From: RGIG1902 sp034926865
Lineage (GTDB): Bacteria > Bacillota > Clostridia > Oscillospirales > Butyricicoccaceae
Length of the DNA stretch: 64,000 nt
Assembly (NCBI GenBank): GCA_034926865.1
Contig: JAYFQP010000020.1
Span: 1-64,000, forward strand
Direction of reading: 5' to 3'
The notes beneath the pieces are model-generated. The model saw only the letters and a program-made list of their open reading frames with translations, was not told the DNA's origin and did no database searches. Both the position numbers and the translations under genes were made by a program. Position 1 is the stretch's first letter. The number at the start of each line of letters is the position of its first letter. This document shows positions 40,852 through 49,144 of the stretch, piece after piece.

Positions 40852-40885
40852 GGCCTGCTTCCGTAAAAAAATACGGCGGCGGGCC
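40852..40885. other. GC-rich hairpin after mgtA
   Basis: Arms 40852-40865 and 40872-40885 pair with one mismatch and two G-U pairs around A6. It lies about 165 bases after the mgtA stop. No T run follows on the plus strand, so it is either a weak terminator or a mobile-type palindrome. Nothing else is seen between 40686 and the promoter at 40931. Confidence 0.55.
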
Positions 40886-40930
40886 TTAGGCAATTGTTAA
40901 TAATAGCTTAAACAAGTAATTTTTATCATA

Positions 40931-40959
40931 TTGATATTTGAAATTAAATCGATTATAAT
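40931..40959 (+). promoter_or_regulatory. Promoter and structured leader of the activase gene
   Basis: TTGATA (40931-40936), 17 bases and TATAAT (40954-40959). Initiation near 40966 gives a leader of about 146 bases that can fold into ATAGCC/GGCTAT (41002-41017) and CCCCA/TGGGG (41027-41048) hairpins. No known riboswitch was recognised. Confidence 0.7.
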
Positions 40960-41111
40960 GTCAATAAAATAGAGGATAAGTAGGTTTATAGGCATTTTTA
41001 TATAGCCTGAAGGCTATGTGAAAATTCCCCATTTTAAATTTCTTTGGGGCGAAATTTATCCCATAACTAATAGCAATTTGATATTAGCGAAGAACAGGAA
41101 GTAATACCATT

Positions 41112-44051
41112 ATGGCTCAAAAAAAGAGATCCCTCGGTATTGATATTGGTTCAACCACTACTAAGCTTGTGCTGATGGATGGAAGTCATATTATTTACGA
41201 AAAGTACGAGAGGCATCTTTCTCGGGCAAGACAGTCTACGCTGTCAATGCTTCGAGAGATAGAGACACTGCTTCAGGAAGAGGACTTTACTGTGGCTATC
41301 TCGGGCTCTGCAGGCATGGGGCTTGCAGAAGTATTGGGAATAGATTTTGTTCAGGAGGTCTATGCCACTGGTGAGGTTATACATAAGCTTGCGCCTGATA
41401 CAGGAGTGGTTATAGAGCTTGGCGGAGAGGATGCAAAGGTAATTTTCTTTGCAGGAGGAACAGATCAGCGCATGAATGGTTCATGTGCCGGAGGAACAGG
41501 CGCATTTATCGATCAAATGGCAGCGCTTTTAAATCTTACGGTTGACGAGATGGATAAGGAAAGCCTTAAGGCCGAGAGGATATATCCTATTGCCTCACGC
41601 TGTGGAGTCTTTGCAAAAACAGATATTCAGCCTCTGCTGAACCAGGGAGCAAGCAAGGCGGATGTTGCCGCCAGCATATATCAGGCGGTTGTCAACCAGA
41701 CAATAACAGGGCTTATTCAAGGCAGGCGAATAGAGGGACGAGTAATGTTCCTTGGTGGTCCGCTTCACTATTGTCTTGGTCTGAGAAAGCGCTTTTGCGA
41801 GACACTCGGCCTTGATGATCAAACATCGGTATTTCCTCAGTATGATCGGTTTGCGGTTGCTATGGGCGCGGCAATGTATTCATCTTCCGCGGAGCCTGTT
41901 TCCTATGAGAGCCTTATCAGCCGTTTTGAAAGAGGCATAATGACATCATCCGCCACATATGATCGTCTTCCTCCGCTGTTTGACAGTGAGGACGAATATC
42001 TTAAGTTCAGCCTCCGCCATGCTGAGTCATCCGTTGATTATGATGATGCTAAAAAATATAATGGAAGAGCCTGGCTTGGCATAGACTGTGGCAGCACAAC
42101 TACAAAGCTTGTTCTTATCTCAGAAGATAAATCTATTCTTTATTCGTATTATGGAGCTAACAAAGGAAGCCCGGTGTCAATAGTTTTAGATCAGCTAAAG
42201 ATTATAAGGCAGCTTTGCGATGGCCGAATATCTATCTGTGGAAGCTCTGTCACAGGCTACGGAGAGGATCTTATTAAACATGCGTTCCATGTGGACGAGG
42301 GCGTTGTGGAGACGATAGCGCATTATACTGCGGCAAGGTATTTTCAGCCGGATGTAGACTTTATCCTTGATATAGGCGGCCAGGATATAAAATGCTTCCG
42401 TATAAGAAACGGGGCTATAGACAGCATCATGCTCAATGAGGCGTGCTCATCGGGCTGCGGATCATTTATAGAGACCTTTGCCAAATCTATGGGCTATGGT
42501 GTGGCCGAGTTTGCAAGGCTTGGTCTTTTTAGTAAAGCACCCGTGAATCTTGGGTCTCGATGCACTGTTTTTATGAACTCCTCTGTAAAGCAGGCGCAGA
42601 AGGATGGGGCATCGGTAGAGGACATTTCCGCAGGCCTGTCGGTCAGCGTAGTAAAAAATGCTATTTACAAAGTTATAAGGGCATCATCTCCGGATGAGCT
42701 TGGCAGGTGTGTTGTTGTGCAGGGCGGAACATTTTATAATGACGCAGTGCTTAGAGCATTTGAAACTGAGCTTGGGGTGCCGGTCATAAGGCCGTCAATA
42801 GCAGGGCTTATGGGGGCATACGGTGCGGCGCTTCATGTCATGAAGAATGAAACAAGTACCTTGCTTACACTTTCGCAGCTTGAGGCTTTTACTCACAGCA
42901 CTTCATCTGCTGTTTGCCAGGGCTGTACCAACCATTGTCACTTGACTATAAACAGGTTTTCGGATGGTAAAAGGTTTATATCAGGCAACCAGTGTCAAAA
43001 AGGGGCGGGAGGAGATGCACAGGAGGATATACCCAATCTTCATGCATGGAAGCGGAAATATCTTGAAGGCTTAAAACCCATTCCCGGCAAAAGAGGGAAG
43101 ATAGGCATACCAATGGCTCTTTCCATATACGAGCTTGCTCCGTTATGGCATGGGATTTTCACCTCGCTTGGGTATGAGGTCGTCTTTTCTCCGTTTTCTA
43201 ACCGCAGGACGTATGAAAAAGGGCAGTTTACGATTCCCTCGGATACAGCCTGTTATCCCGCAAAGATAATGCATGGGCATATTATTGAGCTTTTTGAAAT
43301 GGGTATCGGTAGGATTTTTTATCCCAGTCTTTCTTATAATGTAGATGAGCATATGGGAGACAACCATTTTAATTGTCCTGTGGTGGCATATTATGGTGAG
43401 CTTCTTAACGGCAATATGGAACAGCTTAATTCGAATAACTTTCTGTACCCGTTTCTAAGCATAGACAGCCCAAGAGCATTGGCTAAAACACTTTATCCAT
43501 GCCTTAATAAAACCGATAATACGATTACTAAGAGAGAAATGATGCGTGCCGTTAAAGCAGGGTTTAAAGCATATAAAACATATACTGATTTACTCCATAA
43601 AGAAGGGGAAAAAGCCATAGCCTTTGCAAGGGCAAAGGGCATGAGGATAATGGTGCTTGCAGGAAGACCTTATCATATAGATCCCGAAATAGGCCATGGT
43701 ATCGATAAATTGGCTAATTCGCTGGGATTTTGTGTAGTAAGCGAAGACAGCATATGTCATCTTGCCCCTATGCAGTATGTCAAGGTGCTTGACCAGTGGA
43801 CTTTCCACGGCAGGCTCTACAGGGCGGCAAGATATGCCGCCGAGCACGAGGATACCGAGCTTGTTCAGCTTGTATCTTTCGGATGCGGAGTCGATGCCAT
43901 AACCACCGATGAGGTACGGTCAATACTTGAAGATAAGCATCGTTATTACACCCAGATAAAAATTGATGAGATAACTAACCTTGGCTCTGTAAAGATTCGG
44001 CTTCGCAGCCTGATTGGAGCGCTTGAGGAGGGGAATAAGCATGCAGGATAA
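41112..44051 (+). CDS. Double BadF/BcrA-type acyl-CoA dehydratase activase with DUF2229
   Basis: The 979-residue protein contains two ASKHA ATPase modules: residues 1-265 (SLGIDIGSTTTKLVL, IELGGEDAK, SCAGGTGAFIDQ, SRCGVFAKTD) and 315-580 (WLGIDCGSTTTKLVL, ILDIGGQDIK, CSSGCGSFIE, SRCTVFMNSS). The paired cysteines in each can ligate the bridging [4Fe-4S] cluster. A cysteine-rich patch (CQGCTNHCH) and a DUF2229-type region (about 650-870) follow. Small activases such as HgdC use ATP to inject an electron into 2-hydroxyacyl-CoA dehydratases; the large two-module form is common in Clostridia, but its client is not defined. The next gene overlaps by 11 bases. Confidence 0.9.
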   Translation: MAQKKRSLGIDIGSTTTKLVLMDGSHIIYEKYERHLSRARQSTLSMLREIETLLQEEDFTVAISGSAGMGLAEVLGIDFVQEVYATGEVIHKLAPDTGVVIELGGEDAKVIFFAGGTDQRMNGSCAGGTGAFIDQMAALLNLTVDEMDKESLKAERIYPIASRCGVFAKTDIQPLLNQGASKADVAASIYQAVVNQTITGLIQGRRIEGRVMFLGGPLHYCLGLRKRFCETLGLDDQTSVFPQYDRFAVAMGAAMYSSSAEPVSYESLISRFERGIMTSSATYDRLPPLFDSEDEYLKFSLRHAESSVDYDDAKKYNGRAWLGIDCGSTTTKLVLISEDKSILYSYYGANKGSPVSIVLDQLKIIRQLCDGRISICGSSVTGYGEDLIKHAFHVDEGVVETIAHYTAARYFQPDVDFILDIGGQDIKCFRIRNGAIDSIMLNEACSSGCGSFIETFAKSMGYGVAEFARLGLFSKAPVNLGSRCTVFMNSSVKQAQKDGASVEDISAGLSVSVVKNAIYKVIRASSPDELGRCVVVQGGTFYNDAVLRAFETELGVPVIRPSIAGLMGAYGAALHVMKNETSTLLTLSQLEAFTHSTSSAVCQGCTNHCHLTINRFSDGKRFISGNQCQKGAGGDAQEDIPNLHAWKRKYLEGLKPIPGKRGKIGIPMALSIYELAPLWHGIFTSLGYEVVFSPFSNRRTYEKGQFTIPSDTACYPAKIMHGHIIELFEMGIGRIFYPSLSYNVDEHMGDNHFNCPVVAYYGELLNGNMEQLNSNNFLYPFLSIDSPRALAKTLYPCLNKTDNTITKREMMRAVKAGFKAYKTYTDLLHKEGEKAIAFARAKGMRIMVLAGRPYHIDPEIGHGIDKLANSLGFCVVSEDSICHLAPMQYVKVLDQWTFHGRLYRAARYAAEHEDTELVQLVSFGCGVDAITTDEVRSILEDKHRYYTQIKIDEITNLGSVKIRLRSLIGALEEGNKHAG

Positions 44052-45354
44052 AACATTTGTGCCATTTACAAAGAAAATGAAAAAGGAATATACTATCCTT
44101 GTGCCTGATATGCTTCCCATGCACTTTAAGCTGATACGCAGCGTGCTGAAAACATATGGGTACAATGTAGAGCTTTTAGAGGGTGACGGGCCTGAAATCG
44201 CGGAAACGGGCCTAAAGTATGTGCATAACGATACATGCTATCCCGCGATCCTCGTTGTAGGGCAATTTATGCAGGCTTTGCTCTCTGGAAAATATGACCC
44301 ATCGAAAACCGCGCTGATAATGTTTCAGACGGGGGGAGGCTGCCGAGCATCCAACTATCTTTCACTTATCAGAAAGGCTCTTAAAAAAGCGGATATGGAA
44401 TATGTACCGGTCATCTCCTTTACTTTTACGGGTATTGAAAAGCATCCGGGGTTCAAGCTGGCTTTGCCGGTTCTTCATGCTATGCTTTACGCAATACTTT
44501 ATGCCGATTTGCTTATGAGCCTTGTCAATCAAATTAAGCCATATGAACTCCATAAGGGCGATGCCGAAACTCTTGCCGCCTACTGGACAGAGCGCCTTGG
44601 CAGGGAGATGGGGTCCGGAAGCAAAATACGCTATAAGCAGGTGCTGGAAAATTACCGTTTGCTGCTCCAAGATTTTGGTAAGATACCTATCGAAAAACGT
44701 GAGACGGTTAAGGTAGGCGTTGTAGGCGAGATATTTGTCAAGTATTCTCCTCTTGGGAATAATCATCTCGAGCAGTTTCTAGTAAACGAGGGAGCTGAGG
44801 TAGTAGTACCGGGGCTGCTGGACTTTTTGCTGTACTGCGTTTATGATTCCATTATGGAATACAAGTTCTATGGAAAGAAAGCATTTATCTATCCAGCAGT
44901 GAGGTTTGTCTATAACTTTTTGTGCCGCAAAAAGCAAGATATAATAAATCTTGTGAGATCGCACGGGGGGTTTAAGCCGTGGACGTCTTTCCCTGACATT
45001 CTTAAGCTGGCCGACGGTTATATAAGCACTGGGGTGAATATGGGTGAAGGCTGGCTTCTTACTGCCGAGATGCTGGAGCTTGCCGAGTCGGGCTGCAAAA
45101 ATATTGTTTGCACACAGCCCTTCGGCTGCTTGCCGAATCATATCTGCGGTAAGGGTATGATGAAGCCTATTAAAGAGAAAAACCCTGATGTCAATATAGT
45201 AGCTATTGATTATGACGCGGGTGCAAGCCGGGTAAATCAGGAAAACCGGCTGAAACTGATGCTCTTTAATGCCAAAAGAAATATGCAAAAGCAAGATGTA
45301 CCGAAAAAAGAGGTATTGCCACGCCAAAAGGTTGTGCAGGTGGCAGGGCAGTAG
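44041..45354 (+). CDS. 2-hydroxyacyl-CoA dehydratase (HgdB)-like protein
   Basis: From ATG 44041 (GAGGAGG upstream; 11-base overlap with the activase gene) the protein has 437 residues. It carries conserved cysteines suited to a [4Fe-4S] cluster: HNDTCYPAI, QTGGGCRASNYL, CTQPFGCLPNHICG. It lacks a second dehydratase subunit and any acyl-CoA transferase or dehydrogenase nearby, so it is unlikely to be a classical amino-acid fermentation dehydratase. It probably forms a stand-alone complex with the activase. Reaction unknown. Confidence 0.85.
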   Translation: MQDKTFVPFTKKMKKEYTILVPDMLPMHFKLIRSVLKTYGYNVELLEGDGPEIAETGLKYVHNDTCYPAILVVGQFMQALLSGKYDPSKTALIMFQTGGGCRASNYLSLIRKALKKADMEYVPVISFTFTGIEKHPGFKLALPVLHAMLYAILYADLLMSLVNQIKPYELHKGDAETLAAYWTERLGREMGSGSKIRYKQVLENYRLLLQDFGKIPIEKRETVKVGVVGEIFVKYSPLGNNHLEQFLVNEGAEVVVPGLLDFLLYCVYDSIMEYKFYGKKAFIYPAVRFVYNFLCRKKQDIINLVRSHGGFKPWTSFPDILKLADGYISTGVNMGEGWLLTAEMLELAESGCKNIVCTQPFGCLPNHICGKGMMKPIKEKNPDVNIVAIDYDAGASRVNQENRLKLMLFNAKRNMQKQDVPKKEVLPRQKVVQVAGQ

Positions 45355-45387
45355 GCTAATGTTCTAAAAAATATTCTATAACAAAAA

Positions 45388-45433
45388 CAAAACTGCTTTT
45401 TCGGCAAATTTTTTGGCCGAACAGGCAGTTTTG
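45388..45433 (+). terminator. Intrinsic terminator after the activase operon
   Basis: CAAAACTGC and GCAGTTTTG form the outer arms (45388-45396 and 45425-45433); an inner TCGGC/GGCCGA stem lies between. The outer arm ends in TTTTG. An A run on the left also permits reverse action. Confidence 0.78.
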
Positions 45434-45621
45434 ATCATTTGCTCCTGTATGGGACAAAGCTTTAAAAAGGAAATAATGCTGGGTTGCAATAATTATATTA
45501 ATAATATAAAATAGGTAGGGGATAAAGCCTTTATGCAATAAGCTTAATGGCATGTAAATTGTTTCCTGAAATATGCCGGAACATTCGGTTATGTCAATAC
45601 TTGAGAGAAGGATAAAAACTG

Positions 45622-46752
45622 ATGCCCACAGAAATCAAGGGAACAAGTGTCAGAAATTATGGAATAGATCTTTTGAAGATATTATCGATGCAGATGATAG
45701 TTTTTCTGCACATTTTGGGCGCAGGAGGAATACTTGCCAATCTTGAAGTGCTTACTTTTAAATATGAGCTTATGTGGCTTCTTGAAATAGCTTTCTTCTG
45801 TGCTGTTAACTGCTTTGCCTTGGCAACAGGGTATGTTATGGTTAACATTCGATTCAAATATAATAGGATTATAAGTTTGTGGCTCCATGTAATCTACTAT
45901 ACTCTCGGAATAACCCTTATTTTCTGGCTTTTTGTTCCGGGGACTGTGGGGCTTAAGCAGTGGCTATGGGGGCTTTTTCCGGTAACCTATCTGCAATACT
46001 GGTACTTTACGGCTTATTTCGCCATGTTCTTCTTTATACCGTTTTTCAATAAGCTTATAGACGCGATAGATAAAAAGATGCTTCAGAAGCTGATAGTGAC
46101 AGCGGTTATGATATTCTCCGTAATGACCATCGTTGCCAGGAATGATATTTTCAGGATACATGATGGCTACAGTATGATTTGGCTGTCAACGCTGTATTTT
46201 ATAGGGGCATATTTTAAACGGTACCCGATGAAGCGAAGATTGTCGTTTTGGGCAAGCATGGCCGGATACGGATTCATGGTTCTTTTGACGTGGCTTAGCA
46301 AGTTCGCTGTGCAATATTTGGGCCAGAGGCTTCTGGGAGGGGAGCGGGTAGGCGGTATGCTTGTCAATTATGTTTCCCCCACAATGCTGGCTGCAGCTGT
46401 GTTTCTTTTGCTGGCGTTTGCCCAGCTTGAGTTTAAATCGTCGATTGCAAAAAAGCTCATAATTTTTTTTGCTCCCATGTCTTTCAGCGTATACCTTATA
46501 CATTGCCATCCACTAATATGGTGCTATGTTCTGACCGACAGGCTCATAGGTCTTACCTCGCTTTCTGCTCCAGTGCTTTTTGCCTCTGTGATAGGCATAG
46601 GGGCATTGGTCTATATAGCCTGTTCTTTAGTGGATACCATAAGGATATTCCTTTTTGAAAAACTGAAAATAAACAAGTTTTGCATATGGCTTTCAAATCA
46701 GATATCTTTTCTTGCCAAAAGGATTTCAGAAAGCCTTGACGGCATATTTTGA
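45622..46752 (+). CDS. Acyltransferase 3 family membrane protein
   Basis: The 376-residue integral membrane protein has about ten helices and the family's N-terminal pattern: RNYGIDLLKILSMQMIVFLH (R near the start, catalytic-type His32), then a conserved F-x-L-x-x-G-Y region. Such proteins O-acylate cell-surface sugars, peptidoglycan or lipids. Substrate unknown. It is followed by a GNAT gene whose ATG is 17 bases past the stop. Confidence 0.88.
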   Translation: MPTEIKGTSVRNYGIDLLKILSMQMIVFLHILGAGGILANLEVLTFKYELMWLLEIAFFCAVNCFALATGYVMVNIRFKYNRIISLWLHVIYYTLGITLIFWLFVPGTVGLKQWLWGLFPVTYLQYWYFTAYFAMFFFIPFFNKLIDAIDKKMLQKLIVTAVMIFSVMTIVARNDIFRIHDGYSMIWLSTLYFIGAYFKRYPMKRRLSFWASMAGYGFMVLLTWLSKFAVQYLGQRLLGGERVGGMLVNYVSPTMLAAAVFLLLAFAQLEFKSSIAKKLIIFFAPMSFSVYLIHCHPLIWCYVLTDRLIGLTSLSAPVLFASVIGIGALVYIACSLVDTIRIFLFEKLKINKFCIWLSNQISFLAKRISESLDGIF

Positions 46753-46768
46753 TCTGTGGGGAAAACAA

Positions 46769-47296
46769 ATGAAAAGAATACGGATAAATGATATAAACGA
46801 CGAATTGTTTGAAGATGCATGGAAGCTTTATTGCGAAAGCTTTCCGCTAAATGAGCAGAGGGCATTGGATGACCAAAAAAATGCCATGATGCAGGAGGAT
46901 TATCATTTTGAAGCGCTTGTTCAGGCAGGCCGGTTTATTGGAATATTGCTTTACTGGGAACAGTCAGGTTTTATATTCGTTGAACATTTTGCAATAGCGT
47001 CTAATATGAGAAGCGGAGGCTTAGGTACAAAGGTAATGGGGCTGCTTCTTGAAAATCAAAAGGCTGTAATACTTGAAATAGAGCCTGTCAGCGATGAACA
47101 ATCCGAAAAAAGGCTTAACTTTTATGCACGTCTTGGCTTTTTAAAAAATAATTTTATGCATATTCAGCCTCCTTTCAGGAGACAGTTTACAGGCCATAGG
47201 CTTGAACTTATGTCCTATCCGGAGAAATTAAACATAGAGATATATAATGAATTTGCTATATATTTTCATAACAGGGTAATGGAATTTTCCGAATAA
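46769..47296 (+). CDS. GNAT family N-acetyltransferase
   Basis: From ATG 46769 the protein has 175 residues (a longer frame runs back into the acyltransferase gene and is rejected). The GNAT core shows VEHFAIASNMRSGGLGTKVMGLLLE (strand 4 and acetyl-CoA loop R-S-G-G-L-G) and NFYARLGF before strand 7. The acceptor is unknown. It sits between the acyltransferase and the phosphatase gene (10-base gap), so these three genes are probably one operon. Confidence 0.87.
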   Translation: MKRIRINDINDELFEDAWKLYCESFPLNEQRALDDQKNAMMQEDYHFEALVQAGRFIGILLYWEQSGFIFVEHFAIASNMRSGGLGTKVMGLLLENQKAVILEIEPVSDEQSEKRLNFYARLGFLKNNFMHIQPPFRRQFTGHRLELMSYPEKLNIEIYNEFAIYFHNRVMEFSE

Positions 47297-47306
47297 GGAG
47301 GGTCTC

Positions 47307-47870
47307 ATGAAAACAACCGTATATTTCCTAAGGCATGCTCAGTCTGATAATTCTGTCAAAGACGATATGCTTCGTCCGCTGACGGGAAAAGGCCTGCATG
47401 ACAGGCATAAGGTTACAGAATACCTGAGGGATAAGGCCATAGCGGCTGTTTACTCAAGCCCTTACCAAAGGGCTATTGATACTGTTCGGCCTCTTTCAGA
47501 GCTGCTTGGGCTTCGCGTTGTGACTGACTTTGGGTTCAGAGAGAGAGATCTCGGAGACTCAGGGGAAATACCGAATTTTAAAAAGAGACAGTGGCTAGAC
47601 AAGGATTTCAGCGCCCCTGGAGGGGAGAGCGTAAGACAGGTGCAGCAGAGGATTGTTACAGCGCTGAAGCCTTTGATCAAAAAGCACGAAGGACAAAGCA
47701 TCGTGATTGGGTGCCATGGTATGGCAATGTGTGCGCTAACAAACTTTTTTGATGCTTCTTTTGAATACGAGGCGTACATTTCTGTCAGCGATATAATGCC
47801 CAGGATAGTTGAGCTGGTGTTTGAAGATGACAAATGTGTCTTGCTGAAACAAATCGATACTTTTGAATGA
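47307..47870 (+). CDS. Histidine phosphatase family protein
   Basis: The 187-residue protein has the phosphohistidine motif FLRHAQSDN (R-H-A, His near residue 10), the second arginine in YSSPYQRAIDT, catalytic Glu in FRERDLGD and the second histidine in IGCHGMAM. This is the phosphoglycerate mutase/phosphatase (histidine phosphatase) clan. Substrate unknown. An AGGAGG ribosome site precedes the ATG. Confidence 0.9.
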   Translation: MKTTVYFLRHAQSDNSVKDDMLRPLTGKGLHDRHKVTEYLRDKAIAAVYSSPYQRAIDTVRPLSELLGLRVVTDFGFRERDLGDSGEIPNFKKRQWLDKDFSAPGGESVRQVQQRIVTALKPLIKKHEGQSIVIGCHGMAMCALTNFFDASFEYEAYISVSDIMPRIVELVFEDDKCVLLKQIDTFE

Positions 47871-47908
47871 TAAAAGCCTTGCGGATACATGTCCACAAGG
47901 CTTTTATA
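47870..47908. terminator. Terminator between convergent genes
   Basis: ATAAAAGCCTTG (47870-47881) pairs with CAAGGCTTTTAT (47896-47907) with an inner GGATA/TGTCC stem. It ends the phosphatase gene and, reading the other way, probably the GntR regulator gene. Confidence 0.85.
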
Positions 47909-47971
47909 CGTTAACAGAATAAATGGGTCAAGACGTCAGAAAAAGGCTTGTATTTACCGGTGTCATTAAGC

Positions 47972-48958
47972 TTATTTTTTGTTTTGAAGTCGTTGGTCGA
48001 TAATCTCCTCTACGTGCTGCATTGAGCCGCGCCCGATCATATAGTCAAAGGTTATAATCTTTTTGCCGGAAGCGAGATATTCTTCAATCGCCGCTCCGCT
48101 GACGGATGGGTCGAGAAGCGGAAGGTCTGGCGAGACAATTACGGCGTCCAGCTTTTTCATGAACTTTATAGAATGCTGAACATCGGCTTCAAAGTATATA
48201 GGCAGGTTTTCATCTTTGCCCCTGAAAAGGGAATACTGCTGCGTTATTAGATTTGCAAACTTATTGCTTTGGCAGATTATGCCTACGCTGCAATCCTGCG
48301 GCAAAGTCGATATGCTGACAATAGTCTGGCGGCTTGGGGCAACGTCGACGGCTATCGGCTTTATTCCCACTGGTCTTAAGCTTTTCTCAAGCTGTTCGTA
48401 ATGGGTTATTGTCGTAAGCACAAGGTCATAGTCTGTAAGAAAATGGCCGGGATCGTCGTCGAGGATTATACTCTCTATAAGAAAAACTGATATGACGATG
48501 CCCGGGATATAGCTTAATTGGCGTTTGAATATCGAAAGCGATTCAGGATTGCAGTCAACAAGAGCGATCCTGACAAGATGATCGGATGGGATGCGCTTAG
48601 CAAGGCTCATGCGTATCAAAAGCGAAATCTCTTTGCTGGAAAGGTTCCAGTGTTCAAGCTTATCAAGAGTCTGGGCGATAAGCTCCAGCGCCAGTTTTCG
48701 CTGTTCTGTGTCGTAAAGGCTCTTGTCATTATAAATATAGCTTCCGCTGCCCTGTATCATTTCTATTATATTATTGTCTGAAAGCTCGCGGTAAGCTTTT
48801 TGAACAGTTCCGCGGGCAACCAGCAGCTGGGAGGAAAGCTCTCGCTCGGTTGGAAGTCTGTCCCCTGGTTTGAGCTGACCATCCTTGATCTGAGCCAGCA
48901 CTTGTTCTACGATCTGGCGGTATATCGGCCCTTTTCCGTCAAGTTCTATTTTTAGCAT
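47972..48958 (-). CDS. GntR-family regulator, probable control of hut operon
   Basis: Start 48958 (MLKIELDGKG) is chosen because GAGGTGG precedes it; 328 residues. An N-terminal GntR winged helix (residues 5-75; GDRLPTERELSSQLLVARGT) is followed not by the UTRA domain of HutC but by a two-lobed, periplasmic-binding-protein-like region (about 130-320; VRIALVDCNPES..., DAVIVSPDLPLL, GKKIITFDYMIG). It is divergent from hutH with 186 bases between, carrying promoters for both and repeated TACCAAT boxes, so it very likely regulates histidine breakdown in response to a small ligand. Confidence 0.85.
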   Translation of the reverse strand: MLKIELDGKGPIYRQIVEQVLAQIKDGQLKPGDRLPTERELSSQLLVARGTVQKAYRELSDNNIIEMIQGSGSYIYNDKSLYDTEQRKLALELIAQTLDKLEHWNLSSKEISLLIRMSLAKRIPSDHLVRIALVDCNPESLSIFKRQLSYIPGIVISVFLIESIILDDDPGHFLTDYDLVLTTITHYEQLEKSLRPVGIKPIAVDVAPSRQTIVSISTLPQDCSVGIICQSNKFANLITQQYSLFRGKDENLPIYFEADVQHSIKFMKKLDAVIVSPDLPLLDPSVSGAAIEEYLASGKKIITFDYMIGRGSMQHVEEIIDQRLQNKK

Positions 48959-48986
48959 GATGCCACCTCGAAATTGGAATAGTTTT

Positions 48987-49015
48987 ATTGTAGCATTAAG
49001 CAGGCTTTGAGGCAA
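48987..49015 (-). promoter_or_regulatory. Promoter of the GntR regulator gene
   Basis: On the minus strand TTGCCT (49015-49010), 17 bases and TACAAT (48992-48987). Just downstream, 48971-48980 reads ATTCCAATTT on the minus strand, resembling the hut-side box ATACCAATTT; this would allow autoregulation. Confidence 0.65.
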
Positions 49016-49060
49016 GAAGTAAGTTTAAATAGGGGATTGGACCATTTTAAGTTGAATCAA

Positions 49061-49089
49061 TTGACGGTTAAAGAGCATAAATGTATAAT
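49061..49089 (+). promoter_or_regulatory. hut operon promoter
   Basis: TTGACG (49061-49066), exactly 17 bases and a perfect TATAAT (49084-49089). Initiation is expected near 49096, directly before the direct repeats. Confidence 0.88.
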
Positions 49090-49096
49090 ATTAATA

Positions 49097-49125
49097 TATA
49101 CCAATAGGTGTGTCACTATACCAAT
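49097..49125 (+). promoter_or_regulatory. Candidate operator: two TATACCAAT direct repeats
   Basis: TATACCAAT occurs at 49097-49105 and 49117-49125, 20 bases apart (about two helical turns), right at the predicted start of transcription and before the ribosome site AGGAG (49131-49135). The place suits a repressor. The GntR-type regulator next door is the likely binder (inference). Confidence 0.6.
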
Positions 49126-49144
49126 TTGATAGGAGAGATAGGGA

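Noticed and set aside
40852..40885. Hairpin as part of a REP or mobile palindrome family
   Set aside because: Only one copy was noticed in this window, so no family can be claimed.
41112..45354. Classical 2-hydroxyglutaryl-CoA fermentation operon
   Set aside because: No second dehydratase subunit, CoA-transferase or hydroxyglutarate dehydrogenase gene is present nearby.
48959..49015. N-terminal extension of the GntR regulator
   Set aside because: GAGGTGG precedes the start at 48958, and the extension would run into the promoter.
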